From positions 1-64,000 of the forward strand of contig CAVUIW010000016.1 of the NCBI GenBank assembly GCA_963741525.1: a stretch of DNA of 64,000 nucleotides, written 5' to 3'. This DNA is from JANNSX01 sp963741525 (GTDB lineage Bacteria > Pseudomonadota > Alphaproteobacteria > Rhizobiales > Hyphomicrobiaceae). The notes beneath the pieces were generated by a model that saw only the letters and a program-made list of their open reading frames with translations, ran no database searches and was not told the origin of the DNA. The position numbers were made by a program, and so were the translations under genes. Positions 26,271-34,989 of the stretch are shown here, piece after piece (the stretch's first letter is position 1; the number at the start of each line of letters is the position of its first letter).

Positions 26271-26789
26271 CTACTGGACTGCCTCGGGGGGCGTCGGTAG
26301 CGTCGTGGACCCGCCCGTCGTGACGGGAATGTCGTTGGCTCCGGTGGTTGTCGTGTTCAACTTCGGCGCATCCTCCAGGCGCTTACCGCTCCAATCGAAA
26401 GCCGGCGCAGCCGCCAGTGCTTCCTTGGTCGTGTTCAGAGCCAGAAACCACGTTCCGTCACGCTGCACGACCTCGAGCTGGTCGAACGCAACAGCCACGT
26501 TCTTCTCACCCATGCCAAGGAAGCCGCCGACGCCGACCACGAGCGTCGTGATCTTGCCATCGGAGCCAAGCAGCAGGTCGTTGATATCGCCGATGCTCTC
26601 CCCGGCCGTGTTATAGACGGTCCGGTTGCGGAAGATGCTCACCGACGAAGTGTCGCCGGGCATGCTGGCCAAGAATTCAATGTTGCCCGTCGGTACGGCC
26701 GTTGTCGCCGTGCTCACGGTCGTCGTATCGGCAGAAGCCGTGCCCGCTAACAGCACCGCCAGCAGGCCTGCAGTTGCAAATGTACGCAT
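26271..26789 (-). CDS. Exported PRC-barrel domain protein
   Basis: 172 aa from the ATG at 26789 (GGAG five bases upstream; ATG at 26807 possible). A Sec signal peptide (FATAGLLAVLLAGTASA) is followed by a Thr-rich segment. One PRC-barrel domain follows (VYNTAGESIGDINDLLLGSD, LVVGVGGFLGMGEKNVAVAF). The C-terminal tail is Thr/Pro-rich. PRC barrels bind ligands or proteins; in this setting probably an envelope stress protein. A consensus EcfG promoter sits 61 bp upstream. Confidence 0.82.
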   Translation of the reverse strand: MRTFATAGLLAVLLAGTASADTTTVSTATTAVPTGNIEFLASMPGDTSSVSIFRNRTVYNTAGESIGDINDLLLGSDGKITTLVVGVGGFLGMGEKNVAVAFDQLEVVQRDGTWFLALNTTKEALAAAPAFDWSGKRLEDAPKLNTTTTGANDIPVTTGGSTTLPTPPEAVQ

Positions 26790-26849
26790 CGCAGTCTCCA
26801 TTTTCATGTTTGTTAATGCCGATCCCGATTGGACTGGCTTTGCCAATAC

Positions 26850-26874
26850 AACGGGCAATCGACCCGTCAGTTCC
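26850..26874 (-). promoter_or_regulatory. EcfG-type promoter of the exported PRC-barrel gene
   Basis: Minus strand GGAAC (26874-26870), 16 bp, CGTT (26853-26850): exact consensus. The rest of the gap to 27134 shows no further gene or signal. Confidence 0.83.
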
Positions 26875-27134
26875 ACAATGTCAGGGAGATAGATGGTCCA
26901 TAAGAAGAGGGGACGCTTTCCCGCCAGGAGCGTCCCCAACGCGGAACCTGCATACTCAGGTGTCGCGCTTACTACTTCGAGGGCACAGAGCGTGCAGGCA
27001 CGCGTCTCGAGCTCTCCGATACAGGGTTGGACCAATACCGTCCCTCAGAAAGCGAACGCGCGACCGCAGCAACTGGTTCCCGCGATCACGTCAGATGCTG
27101 GCCGTGATCGGACAACTCAGCACGCTCGACCCCG

Positions 27135-27689
27135 TTAATTGGCTGCGACGTAGCCGGCGGTAACCTCGTCCTTGTGGGCAGCGAAGGCTGCAAGAACTTC
27201 GGCCTTCTCACGCTTCGGGACTTTGACGAAGTCCAGAGTCCTTCCGAGTTCCGCTGCGACCTCGTCGAACTCTTCAGGAGAGATCCGGAGGTCGCGATGG
27301 GCTTCCTCGAGGCCGAGCGGCATCGCGCCGGGCGTGGTGGCCGTGTACTGGTAGGGACCACCCGAAACGTTGCAGACCCACAGCGTCCGCATGAACTTGA
27401 GGCCGGGCAGCCTTCCCAAGGACTTGGTGTGCCATTCCCGAAGCTGCGGGTTCTTGGAGTCCTGGCCGACGATCGGGTTCTTCACCACAGCATCGCTGAA
27501 GTGATCAACCACCGCCGCGATGGCAAATACGCCGCCTAGCCGCTCGTACAGACTATTGTCGGGCCCGGTTTTCTCCTCCTCCGCTTGCGCGTAATTCGAG
27601 GCCGCTAGTACGGCCACTGGAGCGGCAGTCAGCGCCAGTACTGCGACCACACTTCGTCTTGTGATAGAAGTTGTAACAGGCCGTTTCAT
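27135..27689 (-). CDS. Exported group 1 truncated hemoglobin
   Basis: 184 aa from the ATG at 27689 (AAGGA upstream). A twin-arginine-like signal peptide (TRRSVVAVLALTAAPVAVLA) is followed by the 2/2 globin fold: SLYERLGGVFAIAAVVDHF, DAVVKNPIVG and WHTKSLGRLPGLKFMRTLWV, with the proximal-His region around EEAHRDLRISPEEFDEVA. Truncated globins bind O2 or NO. A Tat-type leader would place a cofactor-loaded globin in the periplasm. It sits within the stress island, but no GGAAC site is visible in front. Confidence 0.8.
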   Translation of the reverse strand: MKRPVTTSITRRSVVAVLALTAAPVAVLAASNYAQAEEEKTGPDNSLYERLGGVFAIAAVVDHFSDAVVKNPIVGQDSKNPQLREWHTKSLGRLPGLKFMRTLWVCNVSGGPYQYTATTPGAMPLGLEEAHRDLRISPEEFDEVAAELGRTLDFVKVPKREKAEVLAAFAAHKDEVTAGYVAAN

Positions 27690-27952
27690 GTCCAAATTCC
27701 TTTGCCTACACGCCGTTACAATCCCTTACATCACAACCTTCGGCCGCACCGCTCGAGCGCGATTTTTCACTCTGCAAGACGGCAGGCGCGGAATGGGGGT
27801 CTTTCGGAGACGCAATGAGTTTTTGTTGCGTTGTGTCCATCCCATTGTCGTGCTTGCGGATTGGCTCCTCAAGCCTTCCGACACCAGGTCAGCCGGATCG
27901 AGGAACTCAGGAAGCGAACGCGCGACGCTCGCGAACGGTTCCCTCGCTTAAA

Positions 27953-30433
27953 TCAAATGCGGGTCGTGGCGGGAAACTCGAGTGGCAAGTCAAGCACGCA
28001 GACGAACCCGTCCGGTTCGAAGCGACGCTCAACGCGCGCGTCGGGAATGCCGCGCTCGATCAACACGCTGCCGAAGCCCGACCGCTTCGGCGCGACCACC
28101 CGGGGCCCGCCGCGCTCGGTCCAGGTCAGGATCAGCCGCGTTCCCACTGGCGCTTCGGCTGTCGGCTCCACACGCTCGGTCCGCCAGGAGATCTCGACCC
28201 AACCATCCGGGTTGGACCAGCTCCCATACTTGACGGCGTTGGTGCCGAGCTCGTGAAGGGCCAGACCCAATGGTATGCCGAGCTCGGCGGGTATGGCCAC
28301 TGACGGCCCGGATTTGCGTAGTCGTCGCGCAGCGGTCGGGATCAGCGGTGCGAGTGAGCGGTCGAGGAATTCCTCGATGCCGGCGCCACCCCAGCTCGTG
28401 CTCATAAGCAGCTCGTTGGCGGCCGACAAGGCTTGCAACCGGCCCTGGAACGCCACGCGGAAGGCTTCCGGGTCGGGGCTCGTGCGCATGGTCTGGTTGG
28501 CGATCGACTGGATCACGGCGAGCGAGTTCTTGACCCTATGCAGGAGCTCGCGATTGAGAAGCTCGATCTGACGCTCGTGGCGCTTGCGAACTCCGACATC
28601 GGCGAGCGTCGCTGCAATTGCGATCGTACCATGCTCATCCACGATTGGAGCGAGACGGAGGGAGACGTCAATCGCTGTGCCATCCTTGCGTAGGCGCACC
28701 GTCTCGATCGTGCTCGTCTGCCCCGCCAGCGCCCGTTGCAGAATGTCTGCCTGCTGCTCTTGAAGCTCCGGTGGGCAGAGGATGCTGGGCGACTTGCCGA
28801 TCACCTCATCGGCCGTGTATCCGAACATGCGTTCGGCGGCCGGGTTCCAGGTCTCGATCTTGCTATCGAGCGAGAGGCTGATCTTGGCATCGGCTGAAGA
28901 CTGGACAATAGCGGCGAGACGAGCCGTGGTGACAGCGGCCTGCCGGCGTTCGGTGATGTCCTCGACGACCGCCGTCCGATAGAGCAGCGTGCCATCCAGG
29001 TCGCGCACCAGCGCGGTGTTCAGCCGAACCCAGATCGGCTTGCCGGATTTGGTGATGAGTCGCTTCTCGAGATCGTAGGACTTGATCTCACCGAGCTTCA
29101 GCTTCTCGATCAAGGCGGCTTCCGCCGGCCAGTCCTCGGGATGGGTCAGAACCTGAAACGATTTCTGCTCGCATTCCTCACGTGTGTAGCCGAGCATCTT
29201 GCACAGTCGGTTATTGATGCCGAGATAGCGGCCATCGAGGGTCGTCTGCTCGAATCCGACGGCGGCCTGCTCGAACACGCTGCGAAAGCGCAACTCGCTT
29301 CGGGCGAGCGCGAGCGCTCGCGCATGCAGTTCCTTCGAAGCCGAGGCGATTGCGACGACGAGGTCATTCGCCTCGCGCAGCGGCGTGTGGACGGGTACGA
29401 CGAGCTCGCCGTGTCCGACCTTGGCGGCCATTGCCGTTGCTGCGGCGATCGGCAATGTCACTTGACGCGAGGCACCCACTGCCAGCGGCACACACAGCGC
29501 TGTGAGCGCGGTCCCGATCAATCCGTACAGCCACCAGATGGTGAGCCAGGGCCCGTCGATTGCTCGGGTCGAGATCGAGGCCAAGACCAGCCAGTCGGCT
29601 TCCTCTAGTCGACTGTGGGCGACGACTGTGCCTTCCGGTCCGCTGCCAAGCCGTTGCACCCCGTCCTTGAGCGAGCCAACCAAGTCTGCGTCGGCCGAAG
29701 CATCCTTGGCGACGTTCTGCGCATGGTCGGGTAGCTGGGCGATGATCCGCCCCTGGCTATCCAGAATCTTGATGGTCCAATCGTCGGAGCGGCGCTTGTC
29801 GGCGAGCAGCTTCGCCACGATCGCCGCATCGGTCGACATCGTGAGGACGTGGGAGACCGCACCTCCAGTGAGCACAGGGACCTCGACGCCGAACACCCAG
29901 TCCTTGGCTACGGGGCCGTAGAGGAGGTCCGTGATCTGGGGCTGACCCGTGTCAACCACCTTCCGATCGAAGTCGTCGAATGGGATCTTGGGAAGCTCGG
30001 TTCCCCAGGGCACACGCGTATTCAACACCTGCCGCTCGTCCACCGTGCGCAGGAGGACATGCAGGCCACGCGCGCCAAGGGTATGAACGGCCACCCGGTG
30101 GAAGCCCTCCAGATCTCCAGCAACGAGCGGCTGCCCTTGCGCAAGTGCCAACATGGTCTCGATGCTGCTCTGTAAATGGTGATCGAGCGTCGTCGCGACG
30201 CTATGCGCCATCAACAGTGCGGTTTCCTCGGAGCGCTTGCTTTGGAATGTGTAGAATTGGCCGAGGATCAACCCACTTGCCAACAGTGCCGGCATGAGCA
30301 CGGCAAGCGTTAGGATCAGCAGATAGAACCTGAGTGGCAGGTCGCGCTTGGCGGCGCCGGCCGAGGTCGCTGCTTTGGCTGATTCAGCCACCAAGTCCCC
30401 CCGAGGCTCTCCGGCTTGCGCGGTGCTTTCCAT
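27953..30433 (-). CDS. Membrane HWE-family sensor histidine kinase with two PAS domains
   Basis: 826 aa. A first membrane helix (FYLLILTLAVLMPALLASG, about 36-55) is followed by an extracytoplasmic dCache-like sensor, a second helix (WWLYGLIGTALTALCVPLAVG, about 283-303) and a HAMP-like stretch. Two PAS domains follow (VFEQAAVGFEQTTLDGRYLG; AAIVQSSADAKISLSLDSKI). The HWE/HisKA_2 kinase core has ELLHRVKNSLAVIQSIANQT (phospho-His) and ALHELGTNAVKYG (N box). Kinases of this class phosphorylate PhyR in alphaproteobacteria. Its location 3.2 kb from phyR makes it a likely general-stress input kinase. The partner is inferred. Confidence 0.85.
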   Translation of the reverse strand: MESTAQAGEPRGDLVAESAKAATSAGAAKRDLPLRFYLLILTLAVLMPALLASGLILGQFYTFQSKRSEETALLMAHSVATTLDHHLQSSIETMLALAQGQPLVAGDLEGFHRVAVHTLGARGLHVLLRTVDERQVLNTRVPWGTELPKIPFDDFDRKVVDTGQPQITDLLYGPVAKDWVFGVEVPVLTGGAVSHVLTMSTDAAIVAKLLADKRRSDDWTIKILDSQGRIIAQLPDHAQNVAKDASADADLVGSLKDGVQRLGSGPEGTVVAHSRLEEADWLVLASISTRAIDGPWLTIWWLYGLIGTALTALCVPLAVGASRQVTLPIAAATAMAAKVGHGELVVPVHTPLREANDLVVAIASASKELHARALALARSELRFRSVFEQAAVGFEQTTLDGRYLGINNRLCKMLGYTREECEQKSFQVLTHPEDWPAEAALIEKLKLGEIKSYDLEKRLITKSGKPIWVRLNTALVRDLDGTLLYRTAVVEDITERRQAAVTTARLAAIVQSSADAKISLSLDSKIETWNPAAERMFGYTADEVIGKSPSILCPPELQEQQADILQRALAGQTSTIETVRLRKDGTAIDVSLRLAPIVDEHGTIAIAATLADVGVRKRHERQIELLNRELLHRVKNSLAVIQSIANQTMRTSPDPEAFRVAFQGRLQALSAANELLMSTSWGGAGIEEFLDRSLAPLIPTAARRLRKSGPSVAIPAELGIPLGLALHELGTNAVKYGSWSNPDGWVEISWRTERVEPTAEAPVGTRLILTWTERGGPRVVAPKRSGFGSVLIERGIPDARVERRFEPDGFVCVLDLPLEFPATTRI

Positions 30434-30568
30434 CTCGAACCTTTCCTCACGCGCAACCCAGCCAGGCGCACTCCTTCTCTATAGTGTATTCATCGCAATG
30501 TCTTGCCGACGGGACCAAAATAGGCCGTGCCCGATGTCTACGGTGCACGAGCATGACAACTAATGGCA

Positions 30569-31033
30569 TCAGCCGCCCGGAGCTGAGGCAACGATCGCCG
30601 GCTTCGGACTTCTGTGCTGCCGCCAAATCAGGTCCGCAACGACGTCGACGACTACATCAATGTCGACCGCCCCGTTGTTAGGCTGAGCCTCAGCGTCCAC
30701 ACGGCGATCTTCGGTTCTACGTCCGCTGTGAAAGACGAACGGTACGCGGCGCTCTGACAGATGCCGGCAGAGCGCATCCTTGTCCTCGGCCGCGAGCGAG
30801 TCGTCGATCACTGCAACCGACAGGTCTGGTTGCTCGGCAAGCGGCAAGGCGCGCTCGAGTCCGGATGCCGTTACGACACGAGCACCAGCCTCCGCGAAAG
30901 AGGATTGAAGATTGAGCGCGAGCCAGAGATCGGCCTCGACAAGGAGAACCGAGTGGCCGAGCAGCTTTTGCCGGCCGATCGCGAGTGCGCGCTTGCTCGT
31001 GCGCGAGCGTAGCGGAAGACCGGCGTGTGTCAT
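30569..31033 (-). CDS. Atypical receiver-domain protein
   Basis: 154 aa from the ATG at 31033 (AGGAG upstream). A single receiver-like domain: SVLLVEADLWLALNLQSSF at strand 1 and VAVIDDSLAAEDKDALC at the phosphorylation strand. The expected Lys after strand 5 is absent (VPFVFHSGRRTEDR), and the strand-1 acidic pair is E-A-D rather than two adjacent acids. It has no output domain. Phosphorylation may be weak or lost. An EcfG consensus promoter with a 17-bp spacer lies 40 bp upstream, so it is likely a stress-induced modulator of the pathway. Confidence 0.7.
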   Translation of the reverse strand: MTHAGLPLRSRTSKRALAIGRQKLLGHSVLLVEADLWLALNLQSSFAEAGARVVTASGLERALPLAEQPDLSVAVIDDSLAAEDKDALCRHLSERRVPFVFHSGRRTEDRRVDAEAQPNNGAVDIDVVVDVVADLIWRQHRSPKPAIVASAPGG

Positions 31034-31072
31034 GACGCACTCCTTAGTTTGATCGATGATGACGGCCCCAGC

Positions 31073-31098
31073 AACGCGCAAGCGTAGCCGGGAGTTCC
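31073..31098 (-). promoter_or_regulatory. EcfG-type promoter of the receiver-domain gene
   Basis: Minus strand GGAAC (31098-31094), 17 bp, CGTT (31076-31073): exact consensus. Confidence 0.8.
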
Positions 31099-31130
31099 CA
31101 GCTCGCGCAGCGGGGCCCGTTCGTATCGGC

Positions 31131-31200
31131 TAGAGCATTTTCCGGCGCAGTGGCTTCCCGGTTCGGCGAAGAAAATGCGACAAAGCAAGAACCTAGAGCG
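31131..31200. repeat. Rhizobiales interspersed repeat
   Basis: It starts TAGAGCATTTTCCG and contains GAAAATGCGACAAAGCAAGA before CCTAGAGC. The GCATTTTC and GAAAATGC words are inverted, giving a stem-loop. This 60-70 bp sequence type is very common between genes of Rhizobiales. Its first 14 bases match the terminus of the IS630 element at 15936. Confidence 0.6.
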
Positions 31201-31254
31201 AGGTTTAAATTCTGTGAGATCGGAAAGCGCTGTCGGATCGATGCGAGAAATGAA

Positions 31255-31276
31255 AGAGCCGGCACGAGCCGGCCCT
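31255..31276 (-). terminator. Terminator after the small exported protein gene
   Basis: Minus strand stem of eight to nine pairs (GCCGGC cores, loop TCGT) followed by TTTCATTTCT. It lies 26 bp past the stop at 31302. Confidence 0.65.
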
Positions 31277-31301
31277 TCCGCAGTCTTTGCTTACTTCGAT
31301 G

Positions 31302-31556
31302 TCACTTGATGTTGTTGAAGGTGTCGGCCTCGCATGCCGCCATGAAATCCTTCATCGCGAGCGACTCGCCAACCGTTCCGCCAGCTGCCGTCATGGCATC
31401 GTTGTAGGGCTTCACTACATCGCCGGAAAGCGTACCAGTGTTGGCCGTGTCGAGCTTCTTCCACATCGCGGTGCAGTCGTCCACAGACCTTGCATTGGCG
31501 GTCGAAATCGAGAATGCCATGGTTAGGACTGCAGCCGAAAGAATGAAAGCACGCAT
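31302..31556 (-). CDS. Small exported protein of unknown function
   Basis: 84 aa. Clear Sec signal peptide (FILSAAVLTMAFSISTANA) and a 60-residue mature part with two cysteines (DDCTAMW, MAACEAD) and a DTANTGTLSG loop that resembles, but is not proven to be, an EF-hand. GGAGA precedes the ATG. A GGAAC sequence lies near 31632 on this strand, but its -10 is poor. Confidence 0.7.
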   Translation of the reverse strand: MRAFILSAAVLTMAFSISTANARSVDDCTAMWKKLDTANTGTLSGDVVKPYNDAMTAAGGTVGESLAMKDFMAACEADTFNNIK

Positions 31557-31712
31557 TGTACTTCTCCAATTTGGTTACGTCAGTGAAGATGATAGACTTT
31601 CACAGTTTCGAAACCCGTGGGCTTGGCAACTGGTTCCTGGAATTTGTTGTTGGCGTTGATTTGTTAGGCTTGATCGTGGTTGTGTCGCGGCGCCGACCAT
31701 CGGGGTGGACGC

Positions 31713-31738
31713 GGAACCAACAGACGTGGTCGCGCGTA
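31713..31738 (+). promoter_or_regulatory. EcfG-type promoter in front of a 25-aa membrane peptide
   Basis: GGAAC (31713-31717), 17 bp, CGTA (31735-31738). About 85 bp upstream of the small ORF at 31823. Confidence 0.6.
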
Positions 31739-31822
31739 TATCCATCTTAGAAACGTCGCGCATAGGGATCGAGCGTGGCCGTGGGCCAACCGTTCCCCTC
31801 CAAAAAACCTAGGAGTTCGGTC

Positions 31823-31900
31823 ATGCGGTATGTAGCATTGTGGTTTCTCGGTGTACCGGTCTTGGCAATCATCGGCTTGCGGCTCTTCGGGATTATCTGA
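31823..31900 (+). CDS. 25-residue membrane peptide
   Basis: ATG at 31823 with AGGAG seven bases upstream. The product starts MRYVALWFLGVP and continues as a single hydrophobic helix (VLAIIGLRLFGII) before TGA. Similar tiny one-helix proteins are common in Rhizobiales stress regions. The good ribosome binding site and EcfG-type promoter support it as real. No function is known. Confidence 0.6.
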   Translation: MRYVALWFLGVPVLAIIGLRLFGII

Positions 31901-32012
31901 TCGCGGTCGGTCGAGAGTGTCGGGTTCCGGTAGGTCGGCGTGCGCCAACACCGGCACCGAGCTGATATCGCAAAAGCGTCTGACTGATAACCATGAAAAC
32001 TGTCGGTGCAGC

Positions 32013-32219
32013 CTAGGATAAACCAACTTTGATCGAGCCCCGCTCGTCATCGTCGGCGGGTGGCGGTGGCTGGCTTGGTGTCGGCGGCGTCTGAGGGGGA
32101 TCGCCCACAGGTGGCTGGGGCGGATCGCCGGGGACCGGCAAGGGTGCTGGCAGGGGATACGGCTCGGGGGTAGGCGTCGGGGATTGCTCCCCTTGTGATT
32201 GTTCCCGCGTGTGCATCAT
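32013..32219 (-). CDS. Small proline-rich protein
   Basis: 68 aa from the second ATG (32219, MMHTREQSQGEQ). Almost entirely Pro, Thr and acidic residues (LPAPLPVPGDPPQPPVGDPP), with no membrane segment, so predicted disordered. Unknown role. No consensus promoter seen in front. Confidence 0.5.
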   Translation of the reverse strand: MMHTREQSQGEQSPTPTPEPYPLPAPLPVPGDPPQPPVGDPPQTPPTPSQPPPPADDDERGSIKVGLS

Positions 32220-32323
32220 CAGAACGCTCCGGTGCTGAAGCTTTAAAACGAACCGACACATTCATTGTACGGGTATACGCCGCGACAAATGCTTGCCGCG
32301 GCGCACGCTTACCGTAACTGCGT

Positions 32324-32554
32324 TCACCGAGCCGTGTCGGATGACTTGTCCGACTCTGCATCAGATTTCTCGCGGCTCGAATCGATCGGACGTTGCCCGG
32401 AAGCTCCATCCGACTTGCCGGCATTTCCGCCTTCAGACTTGCCAGTCCGCTGCTGGTCCAACTCGAGGGGCTTGTTTGCAGTCTCGCGCCGCCGATCCCG
32501 CTCCTTGGTAGCAGAATTTTGAGTGTCTGTCGGATGCTGCTTGTTGTCTGCCAT
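32324..32554 (-). CDS. Small hydrophilic disordered protein
   Basis: 76 aa (MADNKQHPTDTQNSATKERD), rich in Lys, Asp, Ser and Gln with no hydrophobic core, like many stress-induced hydrophilin-type proteins. A perfect EcfG promoter 33 bp upstream strongly supports it as a gene. Function unknown. Confidence 0.72.
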   Translation of the reverse strand: MADNKQHPTDTQNSATKERDRRRETANKPLELDQQRTGKSEGGNAGKSDGASGQRPIDSSREKSDAESDKSSDTAR

Positions 32555-32586
32555 CTTCTTACTCCTGATTACTTATACCAACTGAT

Positions 32587-32611
32587 AACGACACTTTAGT
32601 CGACAAGTTCC
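32587..32611 (-). promoter_or_regulatory. EcfG-type promoter of the hydrophilic protein gene
   Basis: Minus strand GGAAC (32611-32607), 16 bp, CGTT (32590-32587): exact consensus. Confidence 0.83.
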
Positions 32612-32614
32612 AAA

Positions 32615-33001
32615 TCAGGGGCGATCCCAGTATGCCGGCACACGATAGTGCTCGTGCGTGCGCGTCTCCCAGGCGCGATCGGACCACGAATCGTCGTCGA
32701 ATTCCGGTGCGTCTTTCAGTTGATTCTCGGTAACGTTGGTCCTGTAGCCACCGATGCTTCTGTCGTACGTAAGCGCGGCCCAGGGCAGCGGGTAGTGACT
32801 GTGGCCGAGGCCGAGAAAGCCACCGAAGCTCATGATGGCGTAGGTGACGCGACCTGTCGCCTTATCGATCATCAGATGGTCGATCTGGCCGATCGCCTCG
32901 GCTCCGCTGGCCTCTTGGCTCGCGCCGGCTCGGGTGGACCCGTAGACATCGGTGCCCTGCACGTCTTCGCTCGAGATCATCGATGAGTTGGTCTGTGTCA
33001 T
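32615..33001 (-). CDS. Cytoplasmic PRC-barrel domain protein
   Basis: 128 aa without a signal peptide. PRC-barrel core (IGQIDHLMIDKATGRVTYAI, FGGFLGLGHSHYPLPWAAL) followed by a Trp/Asp-rich tail (DSWSDRAWETRTHEHY). AGGAG before the ATG. A GGAAC on this strand near 33060 has only a weak -10. The second PRC-barrel gene in the stress island; ligand unknown. Confidence 0.8.
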   Translation of the reverse strand: MTQTNSSMISSEDVQGTDVYGSTRAGASQEASGAEAIGQIDHLMIDKATGRVTYAIMSFGGFLGLGHSHYPLPWAALTYDRSIGGYRTNVTENQLKDAPEFDDDSWSDRAWETRTHEHYRVPAYWDRP

Positions 33002-33181
33002 GCCTCACTCCTGATTTTTTGGCTGTAGTCGGCGGTCCAACTCGCAAACCAGGAAAAATGTTCCCAAATCCTGAGCCGGAACCCATGTGAGACCTACGGA
33101 GTTGTCACGGACGTCTGCAGCCGAAGCGCAGTCTTGTCCGGCAGGCTTGGCCGGTTGCGCGTCGAGATCGAGGAGCCACTC

Positions 33182-33442
33182 ATGCAGAAAGCAACGGATC
33201 CGGTCGCGCGTGCGGCATTGACGGATCCAGCGACGAAGTTCGAGCATCCGCTGGCGATCGCAGCGGCCGCCGGGCTGACAGTCGAGGCCAAGATGGCGAC
33301 ACTCGATCGCTGGGCGGCTGAAATAGTTCAGCGGCTCGAGGCATCGAACGAAGGCATGACACCAGGTCCGCTTTCGCCATCTGATCTGGCAATAATGGAC
33401 GAGATCGCTAAAGCGCGGCGCATCATTGAGCAGTCGGCCTAG
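33182..33442 (+). CDS. Hypothetical protein
   Basis: 86 aa from the ATG at 33182 (GAGGAG six bases upstream). Helical and soluble: ALTDPATKFEHPLAIAAAAG, ATLDRWAAEIVQRLEAS, LSPSDLAIMDEIAKARRIIE. I do not recognise the family. It ends 41 bp before the AI-2E-type transporter gene and may be co-transcribed with it. Confidence 0.55.
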   Translation: MQKATDPVARAALTDPATKFEHPLAIAAAAGLTVEAKMATLDRWAAEIVQRLEASNEGMTPGPLSPSDLAIMDEIAKARRIIEQSA

Positions 33443-33483
33443 TCATGGGCGGTCCGGGGGAACACGGTGTAATGGAGGTCGCT

Positions 33484-34635
33484 ATGCCGGCAACAGCGGC
33501 GGCGGCAGGGCGACTTAAGGCGCGCCAGCGGGAATTTGTCCTGCAAATCGAGCGCGCGGCTCGAGCCGCCTCAGTGGCGGCGGTTGAGGCTGAGGCGCCT
33601 CGGAATCCCTGGGATCGCGCTGCCGTTCTCTCTCAAGTCGGGCTGTTCGTTCTCGCGGTGCTCGGCTGTATCTACTTCATGGGCGCCGTGCTGGTGCCGA
33701 TCCTCATCGCCTGGGTGGTCGCGACCATCCTCGATCCCGTAACGGATTGGCTGGAGGCGCATGGAGTGCATCGCGGCATCGCCGTATCGCTGGTGGTGCT
33801 CGGACTCGTGCTGCTCGCCGTCGTGCTGTTGCTTCTGTTAAGCCTGCCGATCGCCTATTGGCTCGATCGCGCCAACGAACTCGGCGCGTTGCTGCGGGTA
33901 AAGTTGCGCGAGATGAACCGGCCCATGGAGATCTTCAAGCAATTCGGCGACATTTTCGCCCAGGCGACCGGAGCGAGCAAAGGAGCGACCGTTAGCATCG
34001 AGCCGGGGTCGGGCATGATCACCAGCATTCTCGGCGTCGTCACTCCGGCCCTCAATCAGCTGTTCTTGTTCTCGCTCGCGCTCATTTTCCTGCTGATCTA
34101 TCAGGTTAAAGTGAGGACCGCTCTTGTGCGGTTCATGCCCGATCGCGATACCCGCCTGCTAGTGATGCGAATCCTTTCCGACGTCGAGCGGAACATGAAG
34201 ATTTATTTCGGCACACTGACGATCGTGAATGTCTTCCTCGGGTTGGCAACTGCGGCAATCGCCTATCTGGCTGGCTTGCCCAACCCACTGCTTTGGGGCG
34301 TACTTGCGGCAACCATGAACTACCTACCCTACGTCGGGATGATCGTGGTGACAGCAACATTGCTCGTCGTCGGTGTGCTCAGTCTGCCAACCTTGACGGC
34401 GGCTTTGATTGCCCCCGGCCTCTTTGTGATCGTCAACACCCTCGAGAGCGAACTCATCACCCCCGTGCTGATTGGGCGGCGGTTGACGCTCAACCCGTTC
34501 GCGGTGTTCCTGTCGATAGCGTTCTGGAGCTGGATGTGGGGACCCGCAGGTGTCTTCCTCGCCGTGCCACTGCTTATCGCAGCGATGGTGGCCGCCCGCC
34601 ATCTCTACGACGACACAATCGATTTACCGGAGTGA
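33484..34635 (+). CDS. AI-2E family (PerM-type) membrane transporter
   Basis: 383 aa from the ATG at 33484, with GGAGGT directly upstream. Membrane helices appear in the order expected for the family: LFVLAVLGCIYFMGAVLVPI and LIAWVVATILDPVTDWLEAHG, a helix pair after GVHRGIAVS, and a C-terminal bundle with NPLLWGVLAATMNYLPYVG and ITPVLIGRRLTLNPFAVFLS. The family includes AI-2 exporters and Na/H antiporters, so substrate is unassigned. Full length. Confidence 0.85.
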   Translation: MPATAAAAGRLKARQREFVLQIERAARAASVAAVEAEAPRNPWDRAAVLSQVGLFVLAVLGCIYFMGAVLVPILIAWVVATILDPVTDWLEAHGVHRGIAVSLVVLGLVLLAVVLLLLLSLPIAYWLDRANELGALLRVKLREMNRPMEIFKQFGDIFAQATGASKGATVSIEPGSGMITSILGVVTPALNQLFLFSLALIFLLIYQVKVRTALVRFMPDRDTRLLVMRILSDVERNMKIYFGTLTIVNVFLGLATAAIAYLAGLPNPLLWGVLAATMNYLPYVGMIVVTATLLVVGVLSLPTLTAALIAPGLFVIVNTLESELITPVLIGRRLTLNPFAVFLSIAFWSWMWGPAGVFLAVPLLIAAMVAARHLYDDTIDLPE

Positions 34636-34697
34636 AACCAATCGCACCTTGGCGCGTTGTGACTGAGATATGAACCCGGTTTCGAGGAGAAATTCAC

Positions 34698-34955
34698 ATG
34701 TCACAGCAGTACAATCCCAGCGACCGCACCGCTGCCCGCGAGCAGGCCAGCCAGACCTTCGAGACTGTCGCGGATAGCGTCGAGGGAGCCGCGACCGCGG
34801 CCTTGGACCGCGGACGCGCCATCGGCGAGCAAGTTCAGGACGTTGCCAGCAACTTCAAAGGCGCGGTCGATAGCTCGGTGCGAAACCAGCCGTTGACCAC
34901 GCTGGCGATCGCAGCGGCGATAGGTTTCCTTCTCGGAGCCGTTTGGAAGTCCTGA
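34698..34955 (+). CDS. DUF883/ElaB-like membrane-anchored protein
   Basis: 85 aa. A helical amphipathic body (TFETVADSVEGAATAALDRG) and a C-terminal glycine-containing anchor ending LAIAAAIGFLLGAVWKS, the signature of the ElaB/YqjD/DUF883 group (inner-membrane, stress-related, ribosome-associated in E. coli relatives). GAGGAG before the ATG. A paralogue lies at 36015. Confidence 0.8.
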   Translation: MSQQYNPSDRTAAREQASQTFETVADSVEGAATAALDRGRAIGEQVQDVASNFKGAVDSSVRNQPLTTLAIAAAIGFLLGAVWKS

Positions 34956-34989
34956 GTGGGAAATTCCCATCAAGCCCGACCCCGAACTC

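Noticed and set aside
33058..33103. GGAAC sequences on both strands in front of the cytoplasmic PRC-barrel gene and the 33182 gene
   Set aside because: The matching -10 elements (CGAGTT and GAGTT) deviate too much or are badly spaced to be called EcfG promoters.
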